Assembly: GCA_002338255.1 (NCBI GenBank)
Contig: DDHX01000001.1
Location: forward strand, 30,905-39,583
Direction of reading: 5' to 3'
Length of the DNA: 8,679 nt
Source: Ruminococcaceae bacterium UBA1865
Lineage (GTDB): Bacteria > Bacillota > Clostridia > Oscillospirales > Acutalibacteraceae
Below, piece after piece: positions 1 through 7,613 of this stretch. Below the pieces are notes generated by a model. It saw only the letters and a program-made list of their open reading frames with translations. It was not told the DNA's origin and ran no database searches. Numbering within the stretch: the first letter of the stretch is position 1; the number at the start of each line of letters is the position of its first letter. Made by a program: the position numbers and the translations under genes.

Positions 1-547
1 GGCTGTCGATATGATTCGATCCGGTGACCGACTTTCAATTAATCTTTGTTCTATCGGACTTGACGCAAAGGTCGCTTATAACATGGTTTCTTTCAAAAAA
101 GTACCCTTTATTAGCGGTTCCATGGCTTATGATTTTGCGCTTCTCCGGACGCTGCTGGGTAGAATTGGCGATCAACTTGAGATTACAATCGATGGTGTTA
201 AAAAATACGAGGGGAATTATTTATTTGCTCTTGCAGGCAGCGGCAAATATTATGGGGGCGGTTATTGTGGAGCACCACAGGCGATTCCGAACGATGGGCT
301 CCTTGATTTTATATTAATAAAAAAACCTCCACTAAATCAAATTCCCGCGCTTGTTCCGATTTATAAAGCCGGGGGTCATATTACATCTGAAAAATTTAAA
401 GATATTTTGATATTTTGTCGCGGAAAAAGAATGGAAGTAAAGGCTGTTAAGCCGGCCATTGCTAACTTTGACGGCGATTGCCATTTTATTGACAAAGTTG
501 AATTTGAGGTCATTCCAAATTCGGTGAATTTTATTGTTCCGGTATAG
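1..547 (+). CDS. YegS/DgkB-type lipid (diacylglycerol) kinase, C-terminal part, 5' truncated
   Basis: This is the C-terminal part of a protein of the diacylglycerol kinase catalytic-domain superfamily (YegS/BmrU/DgkB type). The family phosphorylates a lipid such as diacylglycerol at the inner membrane face using ATP. The frame is open from base 2, so the gene begins upstream of the window; the ATG at 11 lies inside the conserved domain and is unlikely to be the start. Visible family features are the beta-strand block SINLCSIGLDAKVA near the beginning, a Gly-rich stretch (GSGKYYGGGY) followed by APQAIPNDGLLD, and a final NFDGD. The nucleotide-binding N-terminal half with the GGDGT motif is not in the window. 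The family usually ends with DGE at the last site; here it is DGD (second Asp codon at 476-478), a conservative change. The exact substrate cannot be told from this half. Confidence in the family is high, in the substrate low. Confidence 0.85.
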   Translation, partial: AVDMIRSGDRLSINLCSIGLDAKVAYNMVSFKKVPFISGSMAYDFALLRTLLGRIGDQLEITIDGVKKYEGNYLFALAGSGKYYGGGYCGAPQAIPNDGLLDFILIKKPPLNQIPALVPIYKAGGHITSEKFKDILIFCRGKRMEVKAVKPAIANFDGDCHFIDKVEFEVIPNSVNFIVPV

Positions 548-613
548 TTACATACATTTTTGATCATAATTGTAAATAATTTATTAAATTACAGATTTTA
601 GTGAAAAAACCAC

Positions 614-649
614 TTGATTTTTTTGCCACAAGTATATAGAATGTATATT
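614..649 (+). promoter_or_regulatory. Candidate groESL promoter (sigma-A type)
   Basis: Two overlapping candidates precede the CIRCE operator: TTGATT (614-619) with TATAGA (635-640), and TTGCCA (623-628) with TATATT (644-649). Both have a 15-nt spacer, shorter than the ideal 17, so I cannot choose between them. Either places the transcription start in or just before CIRCE, the usual arrangement for HrcA repression. The rest of the gap after the lipid kinase (548-613) is AT-rich and shows no convincing terminator. Confidence 0.45.
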
Positions 650-674
650 AGCACTCAACGTCAATGAGTGCTAA
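648..674. promoter_or_regulatory. CIRCE operator (HrcA binding site)
   Basis: The sequence is TTAGCACTC-N9-GAGTGCTAA, a perfect 9-9-9 inverted repeat identical to the CIRCE consensus. It lies 33 bp upstream of the groES start. CIRCE is bound by the repressor HrcA, whose activity depends on GroEL, giving heat-shock induction of groESL. The hrcA gene itself is not in this window. The site is also transcribed in the 5' leader, where it could form a hairpin. Confidence 0.97.
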
Positions 675-992
<318 letters not shown>

Positions 993-1024
993 CATATATT
1001 ATAAATTTTATATTGGAGGAATAA

Positions 1025-2656
<1,632 letters not shown>

Positions 2657-2690
2657 TCATCATCTGTACTAAATTTTAAGTTATATTATA

Positions 2691-2720
2691 AAACGGGCGT
2701 CGTATGACGTCCGTTTTTTT
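2691..2720 (+). terminator. Rho-independent terminator of the groESL operon
   Basis: An 11-bp stem AAACGGGCGTC / GACGTCCGTTT (one G-U pair) encloses a GTAT loop, and a run of seven T (2714-2720) follows or overlaps the end of the stem. It sits 35 bp after groEL and 12 bp from the stop of the convergent pyk gene. The A-run left of the stem is short, but the hairpin could also help stop pyk transcription arriving from the other side. Confidence 0.92.
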
Positions 2721-2731
2721 ATCTTGTTCTA

Positions 2732-4489
2732 TTATCTTGCACATTTCTCAATGCCGCTGAACACGATGCCGCGGGCTGCATCAACCGTGACGGTTGTGCC
2801 GCTTTTGAGAATCTTTGTCGCGTTCTGTGCTGCAACAATAACTGGTTTGTCGAGAGCAAGCCCAACAATCGCCGCGTGTGAATTCATCCCGCCATCTTCA
2901 GTAATTAGGCCGGATGCCAACTTTAGAATACGCAGAATTTTGTTGGACGTTTGCGGAATTACCAGAATGTCGCCTTCTTTAAAGCTTTTTTCAGCCTCTT
3001 CTTCATTTGCGCAGACGCACAGGTTTCCACAAATGGAACCCTTTGTAACGCCCATGCCGGAAACAAGTACGTCGCCGACAAGTTGCACCTTCAAAAGATT
3101 GGTGGTGCCTGAAACGCCAAGAGGAACGCCGGCGGTAATGACAACCAAGTCGCCGTTCTTCACAAGGTTCTCCTTACGCGCAACGTCAACCACATGATCA
3201 AACAAAGCGTCAGTGTTGTCCTTTTCATCGACCATAATCGGAACGACGCCCCATGAAAGATTCATTTGACGTTGAACAGTTGAATCTGTTGTGCCGCTGA
3301 TAATCGGACATTCCGGACGATATTTTGAAATCATGCGGGCTGTTCTGCCCGATTTTGAAACCGTAATGATTGCAACGGCGCCGAGATCCTGTGCCGTAGT
3401 GCAGGTTGCGTGGGAGATAGCAGAAGTAACATTCGGCGCTTCTGTAAAATCGCGTTTTGCAAAGCGTGATTTGTAATCAATATCACGTTCCGTGCGTTCC
3501 GCAATAATTGCCATTGTCTTGAGTGCAGCAATGGGGTAGTCACCTGCGGCGGTTTCACCAGAAAGCATGATTGCGCTTGTTCCATCATAAATCGCGTTCG
3601 CAACATCGGTTGCTTCCGCTCTGGTTGGACGAGGGTTTTTCATCATGGAATCGAGCATCTGTGTTGCGGTGATAACCTGTTTTCCGGCGCTATAAGCTTT
3701 TTTGATAAGCTTTTTCTGAATAACGGGAATTTCTTCAAGTGGGATTTCAACACCCAGATCGCCTCTTGCGACCATAATGCCGTCAGAAAGGCGGATAATA
3801 TCATCGATGTTTTCCACACCATCGGCATTTTCTATTTTAGCAATAATACGAATTTTATGGCAGTTATGTTTTTCAAGCTCAGTGCGTAAATCAATCATAT
3901 CCTGTGCGTTGCGTGTGAATGAGGCCGCAATAAAATCAAAGTTTTCTTTTACTGCAAAGGCAATATCGTCCTTGTCTTTTGCACTGATAAATGGAAGGGA
4001 AAGTTTAGCGCCCGGCACATTGATTCCCTTATGAGACGAAATCGTGCCGCCATTTATAATTTTACAGTGTATATCCGTTTCCGTACAGGACTCCACTTTC
4101 AGTTCAATCAGACCGTCATCAATCAAAATTCTGGCACCGGAGGAGACCTCCTGAGGAAGATGTGCAAAGGTGATTGACGCAATTGTTTCGTCACCGACAA
4201 TATCTCTGTTGGTTAATGTGAATTTTTCACCGGCCTTAAGCGTGATTTTAGGCTGATTAAAATCCTTTACCCGAATTTCAGGACCTTTTGTATCAAGTAA
4301 AAGAGCAACAGGAAGTTGCAACTCATCACGTAATTTTTTTACTGCATCAGCACGAACTTTTTGTTCAACTGCGGTTTGATGTGAAAAGTTTAAGCGTGCA
4401 ACATTCATGCCTTCCAGCATTAGTTGCCGTAGCACTTCCTCTTTATCAGTTGCAGGGCCGAGAGTACATATAATCTTAGTTTTTCTCAT
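2732..4489 (-). CDS. pyk: Pyruvate kinase with extra C-terminal PEP-utiliser-type domain
   Basis: Pyruvate kinase transfers phosphate from phosphoenolpyruvate to ADP, the last step of glycolysis, in the cytoplasm. The 585-aa protein starts with MRKTKIICTLGPAT and carries Arg32 and NFSH (34-37), DTKGPEIR (66-73), the catalytic-lysine motif KIEN (Lys218, Glu220), ARGDLG with metal ligand Asp244, and ATQMLDSM (275-282, Thr276) followed by PRPTRAEATDVANA. Residues 1-70 and 165-340 form the barrel, about 71-164 the B domain, and about 355-475 the allosteric C domain. Residues about 484-585 are the extra C-terminal domain known from Bacillus-type enzymes, resembling the phosphohistidine domain of PEP synthase/PPDK. 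Its histidine region reads GGMNSHAAI (His538), with Asn536 where GGxTSHA is usual. The start has a TTGGAG site (complement of 4498-4503). The gene is a single unit, convergent with groESL. Confidence 0.98.
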   Translation of the reverse strand: MRKTKIICTLGPATDKEEVLRQLMLEGMNVARLNFSHQTAVEQKVRADAVKKLRDELQLPVALLLDTKGPEIRVKDFNQPKITLKAGEKFTLTNRDIVGDETIASITFAHLPQEVSSGARILIDDGLIELKVESCTETDIHCKIINGGTISSHKGINVPGAKLSLPFISAKDKDDIAFAVKENFDFIAASFTRNAQDMIDLRTELEKHNCHKIRIIAKIENADGVENIDDIIRLSDGIMVARGDLGVEIPLEEIPVIQKKLIKKAYSAGKQVITATQMLDSMMKNPRPTRAEATDVANAIYDGTSAIMLSGETAAGDYPIAALKTMAIIAERTERDIDYKSRFAKRDFTEAPNVTSAISHATCTTAQDLGAVAIITVSKSGRTARMISKYRPECPIISGTTDSTVQRQMNLSWGVVPIMVDEKDNTDALFDHVVDVARKENLVKNGDLVVITAGVPLGVSGTTNLLKVQLVGDVLVSGMGVTKGSICGNLCVCANEEEAEKSFKEGDILVIPQTSNKILRILKLASGLITEDGGMNSHAAIVGLALDKPVIVAAQNATKILKSGTTVTVDAARGIVFSGIEKCAR

Positions 4490-4546
4490 TTTTTTGACTC
4501 CAATCCAAACGTTAAAGTATCATTTCTAAAACTTTACCCATCATAT

Positions 4547-4575
4547 ATGATAATACAGCTACCAAATTAAATCAA
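4547..4575 (-). promoter_or_regulatory. Predicted pyk promoter (sigma-A type)
   Basis: Read on the minus strand, TTGATT (complement of 4570-4575) is followed after exactly 17 nt by TATCAT (complement of 4547-4552). This gives a 5' leader of about 50 nt before the pyk ATG. The -10 box is overlapped by the perfect palindrome TCATATATGA at 4541-4550. Confidence 0.65.
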
Positions 4576-4593
4576 ATGAAAGATATTAAATTG

Positions 4594-4638
4594 TATATTA
4601 ATCCGAAAATCAGAAATCGGTTGAATTAATTTAATATA
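4594..4638. repeat. 8-bp inverted repeat TATATTAA ... TTAATATA between the divergent promoters
   Basis: TATATTAA (4594-4601) and TTAATATA (4631-4638) are exact inverted copies 29 bp apart. They bracket the -35 box of the promoter for the VanY-like gene. The region is very AT-rich, so chance is a real explanation; it could also be an operator. Confidence 0.3.
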
Positions 4639-4649
4639 AGTTATACAAT
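4621..4649 (+). promoter_or_regulatory. Predicted promoter of the VanY-like gene (sigma-A type)
   Basis: TTGAAT (4621-4626) and TACAAT (4644-4649) are separated by an ideal 17-nt spacer, giving a leader of about 30 nt before the GTG start at 4687. The -10 box lies inside the perfect palindrome TACAATTGTA (4644-4653). Confidence 0.7.
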
Positions 4650-4686
4650 TGTAATATAAAATTACGAGCAGAAGGGATGCGCTGAA

Positions 4687-5505
4687 GTGCGAAAACGGGG
4701 AGAAAAAATAGTCCAGACCCGCGCTGGATGGCATAAAGCCGATCAGGTTAGAAAGATAAAAATAGTGATGACGGTGATTGCCCTCGCACTTTGTATTTCG
4801 CTTGTCACAGGGGCTGTTTTAGCGTGGGTGCAGATTAAGCACCCGTTTGACAAACATTCTGTAAGCAGCGCACCGTCCAGTTCGGCGGCTCCTGCCTCTT
4901 CTAACAGCGAAGTGCTTCCGGTTTATGATGATTCATTCAATTTAGTCGTGGTGAATGCAACTTCTCAATTGAAATCCGGATTCAGCGTACAGCTTGGTCA
5001 GTTTGGCGGCGTAACCGTCGACGATAGAATCATTCCCGCACTCAAAAAGATGATGGAGGACGCAAAAACCGATGGCTGCGCGTTAAAACTGAGCGGAGGC
5101 TATGTTGACGCGAAGGAACAAGATAAACTTTTTGACGCAGGGGTGCAAAATCTGATTAAAAACAATGGATATTCGCAGGTAAGGGCTCAAAATAAGATTC
5201 AAACCACAATCGGGCGCGGCGGTTATAACGAAAATCAAACCGGCATGGCTGTCACGTTTTCAGCGGAAGGCTTGGCAAACAACGCTGATTTTACGGCGAC
5301 AAATCAATACAAATGGCTTATCAAAAACAGTGTTCGCTACGGCTTTGTATTGCGTTACGCTGAAAGCAAAATGGCTATAACCGGTATGGCGTTCAATCCG
5401 CGTCATTTTCGCTATGTTGGCGAAGATAATGCGGTAAAAATGCGTGAGTATTCCATGTGTCTTGAGGAATATGCGGCGTATGTCAGACAACAGAATCCAA
5501 AATAA
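4687..5505 (+). CDS. Membrane-anchored VanY/DacB-like D-Ala-D-Ala carboxypeptidase homologue, predicted catalytically dead
   Basis: The 272-aa protein has a basic N-terminus, one membrane segment (about residues 24-49), a Ser/Ala/Pro linker (about 58-74) and a C-terminal domain (about 80-262) related to VanY-type zinc carboxypeptidases (peptidase family M15), which trim the terminal D-Ala of peptidoglycan precursors. The domain should face outside. The scaffold is clear: LSGGYVDAKEQDKLF (135-149), ENQTGMAV (182-189), WLIKNSVRYGFVLRY (210-224), ITGMAFNPRHFRYVG (231-245). However, the family's SEHQTGxAVD zinc motif reads NENQTGMAVT, so the zinc His is Asn183 and the zinc Asp is Thr190. EPWHF reads NPRHF, so the catalytic Glu is Asn237, with only His240 kept. 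SGYR reads GGYV, losing the conserved Arg. I infer a non-catalytic cell-wall-binding or regulatory role. The GTG start is backed by GAAGGGA at 4671-4677; the next ATG falls inside the membrane segment. No strong terminator follows. Confidence 0.85.
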   Translation: MRKRGEKIVQTRAGWHKADQVRKIKIVMTVIALALCISLVTGAVLAWVQIKHPFDKHSVSSAPSSSAAPASSNSEVLPVYDDSFNLVVVNATSQLKSGFSVQLGQFGGVTVDDRIIPALKKMMEDAKTDGCALKLSGGYVDAKEQDKLFDAGVQNLIKNNGYSQVRAQNKIQTTIGRGGYNENQTGMAVTFSAEGLANNADFTATNQYKWLIKNSVRYGFVLRYAESKMAITGMAFNPRHFRYVGEDNAVKMREYSMCLEEYAAYVRQQNPK

Positions 5506-5541
5506 AATTGGTCTAAATATTAGATATTTATTATTTTTTAC

Positions 5542-5570
5542 TTGCAATTTAAGAATCACTATGGTAAAAT
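5542..5570 (+). promoter_or_regulatory. Predicted rpmE promoter (sigma-A, extended -10)
   Basis: TTGCAA (5542-5547) and TAAAAT (5565-5570) are separated by 17 nt, and TGG just before the -10 box forms an extended -10 (TGGTAAAAT). This is the best promoter match in the window, in keeping with a highly expressed ribosomal protein gene. The expected leader is about 35 nt. Confidence 0.8.
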
Positions 5571-5596
5571 TCAAATGTTAAGTTGCAGTTTTACTG

Positions 5597-5605
5597 AAAG
5601 AGGTG
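5597..5605 (+). promoter_or_regulatory. rpmE ribosome binding site that fixes the start
   Basis: AAAGAGGTG lies 6 nt before the ATG at 5612. The in-frame GTG at 5603 is part of this site and so is not the start codon. Confidence 0.85.
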
Positions 5606-5611
5606 ACAGGA

Positions 5612-5815
5612 ATGAAAGAAAATATACATCCAAAGTATAAAGAAACAACAATCACATGTGCATGCGGTAATGTTATTGATACAAAATCCACTAAGGAAAA
5701 TATCCGCGTTGAAATATGCTCCAAATGCCATCCGTTCTTTACTGGTAAGCAAAAACTTGTTGATACAAGCGGACGTGTTGATATGTTTAAAAGGCGTTAC
5801 GGTATTGATAAATAA
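5612..5815 (+). CDS. rpmE: 50S ribosomal protein L31, zinc-binding (C+) form
   Basis: This 67-aa protein of the large ribosomal subunit is closely similar in pattern to Bacillus-type L31. It begins [20 protein letters not shown] and ends [14 protein letters not shown], and has the highly conserved [17 protein letters not shown] in the middle. The four zinc ligands Cys16, Cys18, Cys36 and Cys39 are all present, so it is the zinc-containing type rather than the zinc-free L31B (YtiA) type. In Bacillus the zinc-free paralogue replaces this form under zinc limitation; no such paralogue is in the window. The gene stands alone between its own promoter (5542-5570) and a strong terminator (5844-5880). 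The start at 5612 is chosen because of the AAAGAGGTG site and because it matches the family's usual length of 65-70 aa. Confidence 0.97.
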   Translation: MKENIHPKYKETTITCACGNVIDTKSTKENIRVEICSKCHPFFTGKQKLVDTSGRVDMFKRRYGIDK

Positions 5816-5843
5816 CTTGCTTTTTCGATTTCTTTGGATTAGC

Positions 5844-5880
5844 ATAGGCGGCGCAGGCATCTGCGCCGCCTATATTTTTT
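5844..5880 (+). terminator. Strong rho-independent terminator after rpmE
   Basis: A perfect 13-bp stem, ATAGGCGGCGCAG / CTGCGCCGCCTAT, encloses a GCAT loop and is followed by ATTTTTT (5874-5880). It lies 28 bp after the rpmE stop and ends 17 bp before the ATG of the next gene. Confidence 0.96.
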
Positions 5881-5897
5881 CTTTGTGAGGAGATACC

Positions 5898-6521
5898 ATG
5901 GTTGAGTATCGAACCATAGCAAACGAGGTTTCTGCCGAGTTTATTGAACGGCGCTCGCGTTTTATCGGTTATGCAAAACCCGTCGAAACCGAGGAGGAAG
6001 CTGTCTCATTTATCAATGCTATCAAGTCAAAGAATTGGAATGCGACGCATAATGTCTATGCGTATTCCATCCGAAATAATCAATTGAAGCGCTACTCGGA
6101 TGACGGCGAGCCGCAGGGCACCGCGGGAATTCCGACACTCGATGTCCTCCAAAAGTCCGGGGTAACGGATGCCGTGGTAGTGGTTACCCGTTATTTTGGG
6201 GGAATTCTTCTTGGTACCGGCGGTCTTGTACGCGCATATTCACACAGTGCTTCCATTGCGCTCCAGCAGGCAAAAATGATTACGATGCGCACCTGCCTGA
6301 TGGCGGAAGTACGCTGCGATTACAATCAGTACGGCAAATTGGCTGCACTGATTCCCGAAAGCGGCGGGGTGGTCGACAATGTTGATTTTACTGACGTAGT
6401 CCAAATTCATTACCATATGAGTGACGAGTGCATGCTCGCATTTGAACAAAAACTTGCAGACGTAACCTGCGGACAAAGTAAGATCGTTGTTGCGGGAGAA
6501 AAGTTTTTTGAAATTTTATAA
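5898..6521 (+). CDS. YigZ/YvyE family protein (IMPACT family)
   Basis: This 207-aa cytoplasmic protein belongs to the conserved YigZ/IMPACT family (UPF0029 N-terminal domain plus DUF1949 C-terminal domain). In eukaryotes IMPACT modulates Gcn2-dependent translation control; the bacterial role is not settled. Family hallmarks are seen in order: SRFIGYAKPVETEEEAVSFI (20-39), ATHNVYAY (49-56), the signature SDDGEPQGTAG (67-77), and TRYFGGILLGTGGLVRAYS (97-115). The C-terminal half from about residue 138 (VRCDYNQYGKLAALI) fits DUF1949. The length is typical (about 205-215 aa). The ATG at 5898 has a TGAGGAGA ribosome binding site at 5886-5893. The start lies only 17 bp after the rpmE terminator, so expression must come from readthrough or from a weak promoter before the hairpin; TTGCTT (5817-5822) with TAGCAT (5840-5845) at 17 nt is a poor candidate. 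Confidence 0.95.
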   Translation: MVEYRTIANEVSAEFIERRSRFIGYAKPVETEEEAVSFINAIKSKNWNATHNVYAYSIRNNQLKRYSDDGEPQGTAGIPTLDVLQKSGVTDAVVVVTRYFGGILLGTGGLVRAYSHSASIALQQAKMITMRTCLMAEVRCDYNQYGKLAALIPESGGVVDNVDFTDVVQIHYHMSDECMLAFEQKLADVTCGQSKIVVAGEKFFEIL

Positions 6522-6574
6522 TATTTGCAGGAAATTTGTATTTTTCTGCGTATATCTAATTGAAGTATAGGAAT

Positions 6575-6583
6575 GGGTGGTGG
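6575..6583 (+). promoter_or_regulatory. Ribosome binding site that favours the 6588 start of dgt
   Basis: GGGTGGTGG lies 4 nt before the ATG at 6588. The earlier in-frame ATG at 6573 overlaps the first G of this site and has only AGGA almost touching it, so it is the weaker start. Confidence 0.6.
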
Positions 6584-6587
6584 AAAT

Positions 6588-7583
6588 ATGATTGTAAGAG
6601 AGCGCACAGAAGATATAGAAGAGAAAATTTTGTCGCCCTATGCTGCTCTTTCTAAGAACACTATAGGGCGGGATATTCCGGAGGAAGAATGTGAATTACG
6701 AACTCCTTATCAGCGTGACAGGGACAGAATTATTCATTGCAAATCTTTCCGCCGCCTAAAGCATAAAACACAAGTATTTTTGTCGCCGGAGGGTGACCAT
6801 TATCGTACCCGACTGACTCACACGCTTGAGGTTTCCCAGATTGCACGCACTATTGCAAGAGCGCTGCTCTTAAACGAAGATTTAACCGAGGCCATTTCAC
6901 TCGGGCATGATTTGGGGCATACTCCTTTTGGGCATGCCGGCGAGCGCGCATTGGACAGCTTGTACCCCGAAGGCTTTCGCCACTACGAACAAAGTGTGCG
7001 TATTGTCGAAAAGGTTGAGAAGAACGGTGCTGGCTTAAACCTTACGAAAGAGGTTCGCGACGGAATTCTTTGCCATACCAAGGGCACGGAGGCGATGACA
7101 CTTGAGGGTCGGGTTGTTCGCTTGGCTGATCGGATTGCTTACATAAATCACGATATTGATGATGCTGTAAGGGCGGGCGTACTGCTCGAAAACGACATTC
7201 CCAAGGAAATCACTTCCGTTTTGGGCTGCCGCCGGTCTGAAAGAATTGATACACTCGTTCATTCGGTTGCGGAGAACAGCCAGAATGGAACAATTCAAAT
7301 GGATTTGGAAATCCAACAGTCTTTTGACAAACTGTATGACTTCATGTACGAATATGTTTATTTAAATCCATATGCGAAGGCTGAGGAAAAAAAGGTTCCC
7401 CATTTGATTGGCACGCTCTATGATTATTTGAAAATGCCGGAGAATCTTTCGCAGGAGATGAGCCTTATCGCTGAACGGGACGGAATTGAGCGTGCCGCCT
7501 GTGACTATATTGCCGGCATGACCGACCACTTTGCGATTCACTTGTTTCAAGATATTTTTGTACCGAAATCGTGGAACATTTGA
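6588..7583 (+). CDS. dgt: Deoxyguanosinetriphosphate triphosphohydrolase-like protein (type 2, HD domain)
   Basis: This HD-superfamily hydrolase is predicted to split a dNTP into deoxynucleoside and triphosphate, affecting the dNTP pool. It has 331 aa from the chosen ATG; an in-frame ATG at 6573 would add MGGGN. The metal-binding HD set is complete: His78 in RTRLTHTLEVSQIARTIAR, His107-Asp108 in LGHDLGHTPFGHAGE, and Asp181 in VRLADRIAYINHDIDDA. The N-terminal RTPYQRDRDRIIHCKSFRRLKHKTQVFL is the family's conserved substrate-side block. Length and motifs fit the shorter type-2 dGTPase-like group rather than the about 500-aa E. coli Dgt, so the true substrate range is not certain. The 66-bp gap after yigZ has no convincing promoter or terminator, so readthrough from yigZ is possible. 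dnaG follows 30 bp downstream, suggesting a shared transcript. The C-terminus reads FAIHLFQDIFVPKSWNI, normal for the family. Confidence 0.93.
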   Translation: MIVRERTEDIEEKILSPYAALSKNTIGRDIPEEECELRTPYQRDRDRIIHCKSFRRLKHKTQVFLSPEGDHYRTRLTHTLEVSQIARTIARALLLNEDLTEAISLGHDLGHTPFGHAGERALDSLYPEGFRHYEQSVRIVEKVEKNGAGLNLTKEVRDGILCHTKGTEAMTLEGRVVRLADRIAYINHDIDDAVRAGVLLENDIPKEITSVLGCRRSERIDTLVHSVAENSQNGTIQMDLEIQQSFDKLYDFMYEYVYLNPYAKAEEKKVPHLIGTLYDYLKMPENLSQEMSLIAERDGIERAACDYIAGMTDHFAIHLFQDIFVPKSWNI

Positions 7584-7613
7584 TTTGGATAAAATTGAAA
7601 GGGGGGCGATGAT

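Noticed and set aside
596..623. Possible terminator for the lipid kinase gene (AGTG ... CACT followed by T-rich sequence)
   Set aside because: The stem is only 4 bp and the T-run forms part of the groESL promoter region.
2724..3197. 157-codon plus-strand frame opposite pyk
   Set aside because: It is the antisense of the conserved C-terminal part of pyruvate kinase and begins inside the terminator region without a ribosome binding site.
5511..5540. Possible terminator after the VanY-like gene (GTCTAA-ATA-TTAGAT then a T-rich run)
   Set aside because: The stem is only 5-6 bp, nearly all A-T with a wobble end pair and a 3-nt loop; too weak to call.
5260..5574. Minus-strand frame of 104 codons overlapping the VanY-like gene and the rpmE promoter
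   Set aside because: It is antisense to a well-supported gene, has no recognisable domain, and covers a strong plus-strand promoter.
5603..5611. GTG at 5603 as an rpmE start adding three residues
   Set aside because: The GTG belongs to the Shine-Dalgarno sequence AAAGAGGTG, and the ATG at 5612 matches L31 family length.
6522..6587. Promoter for dgt in the gap after yigZ (TTGCAG at 6525, TATATC at 6551)
   Set aside because: The spacer is 20 nt and the -10 match is poor; no good sigma-A pair is visible.
7609..7613. ATG at 7609 as the dnaG start
   Set aside because: It is out of frame with the primase reading frame; the ATG at 7614 gives the conserved N-terminus with correct spacing from the ribosome binding site.
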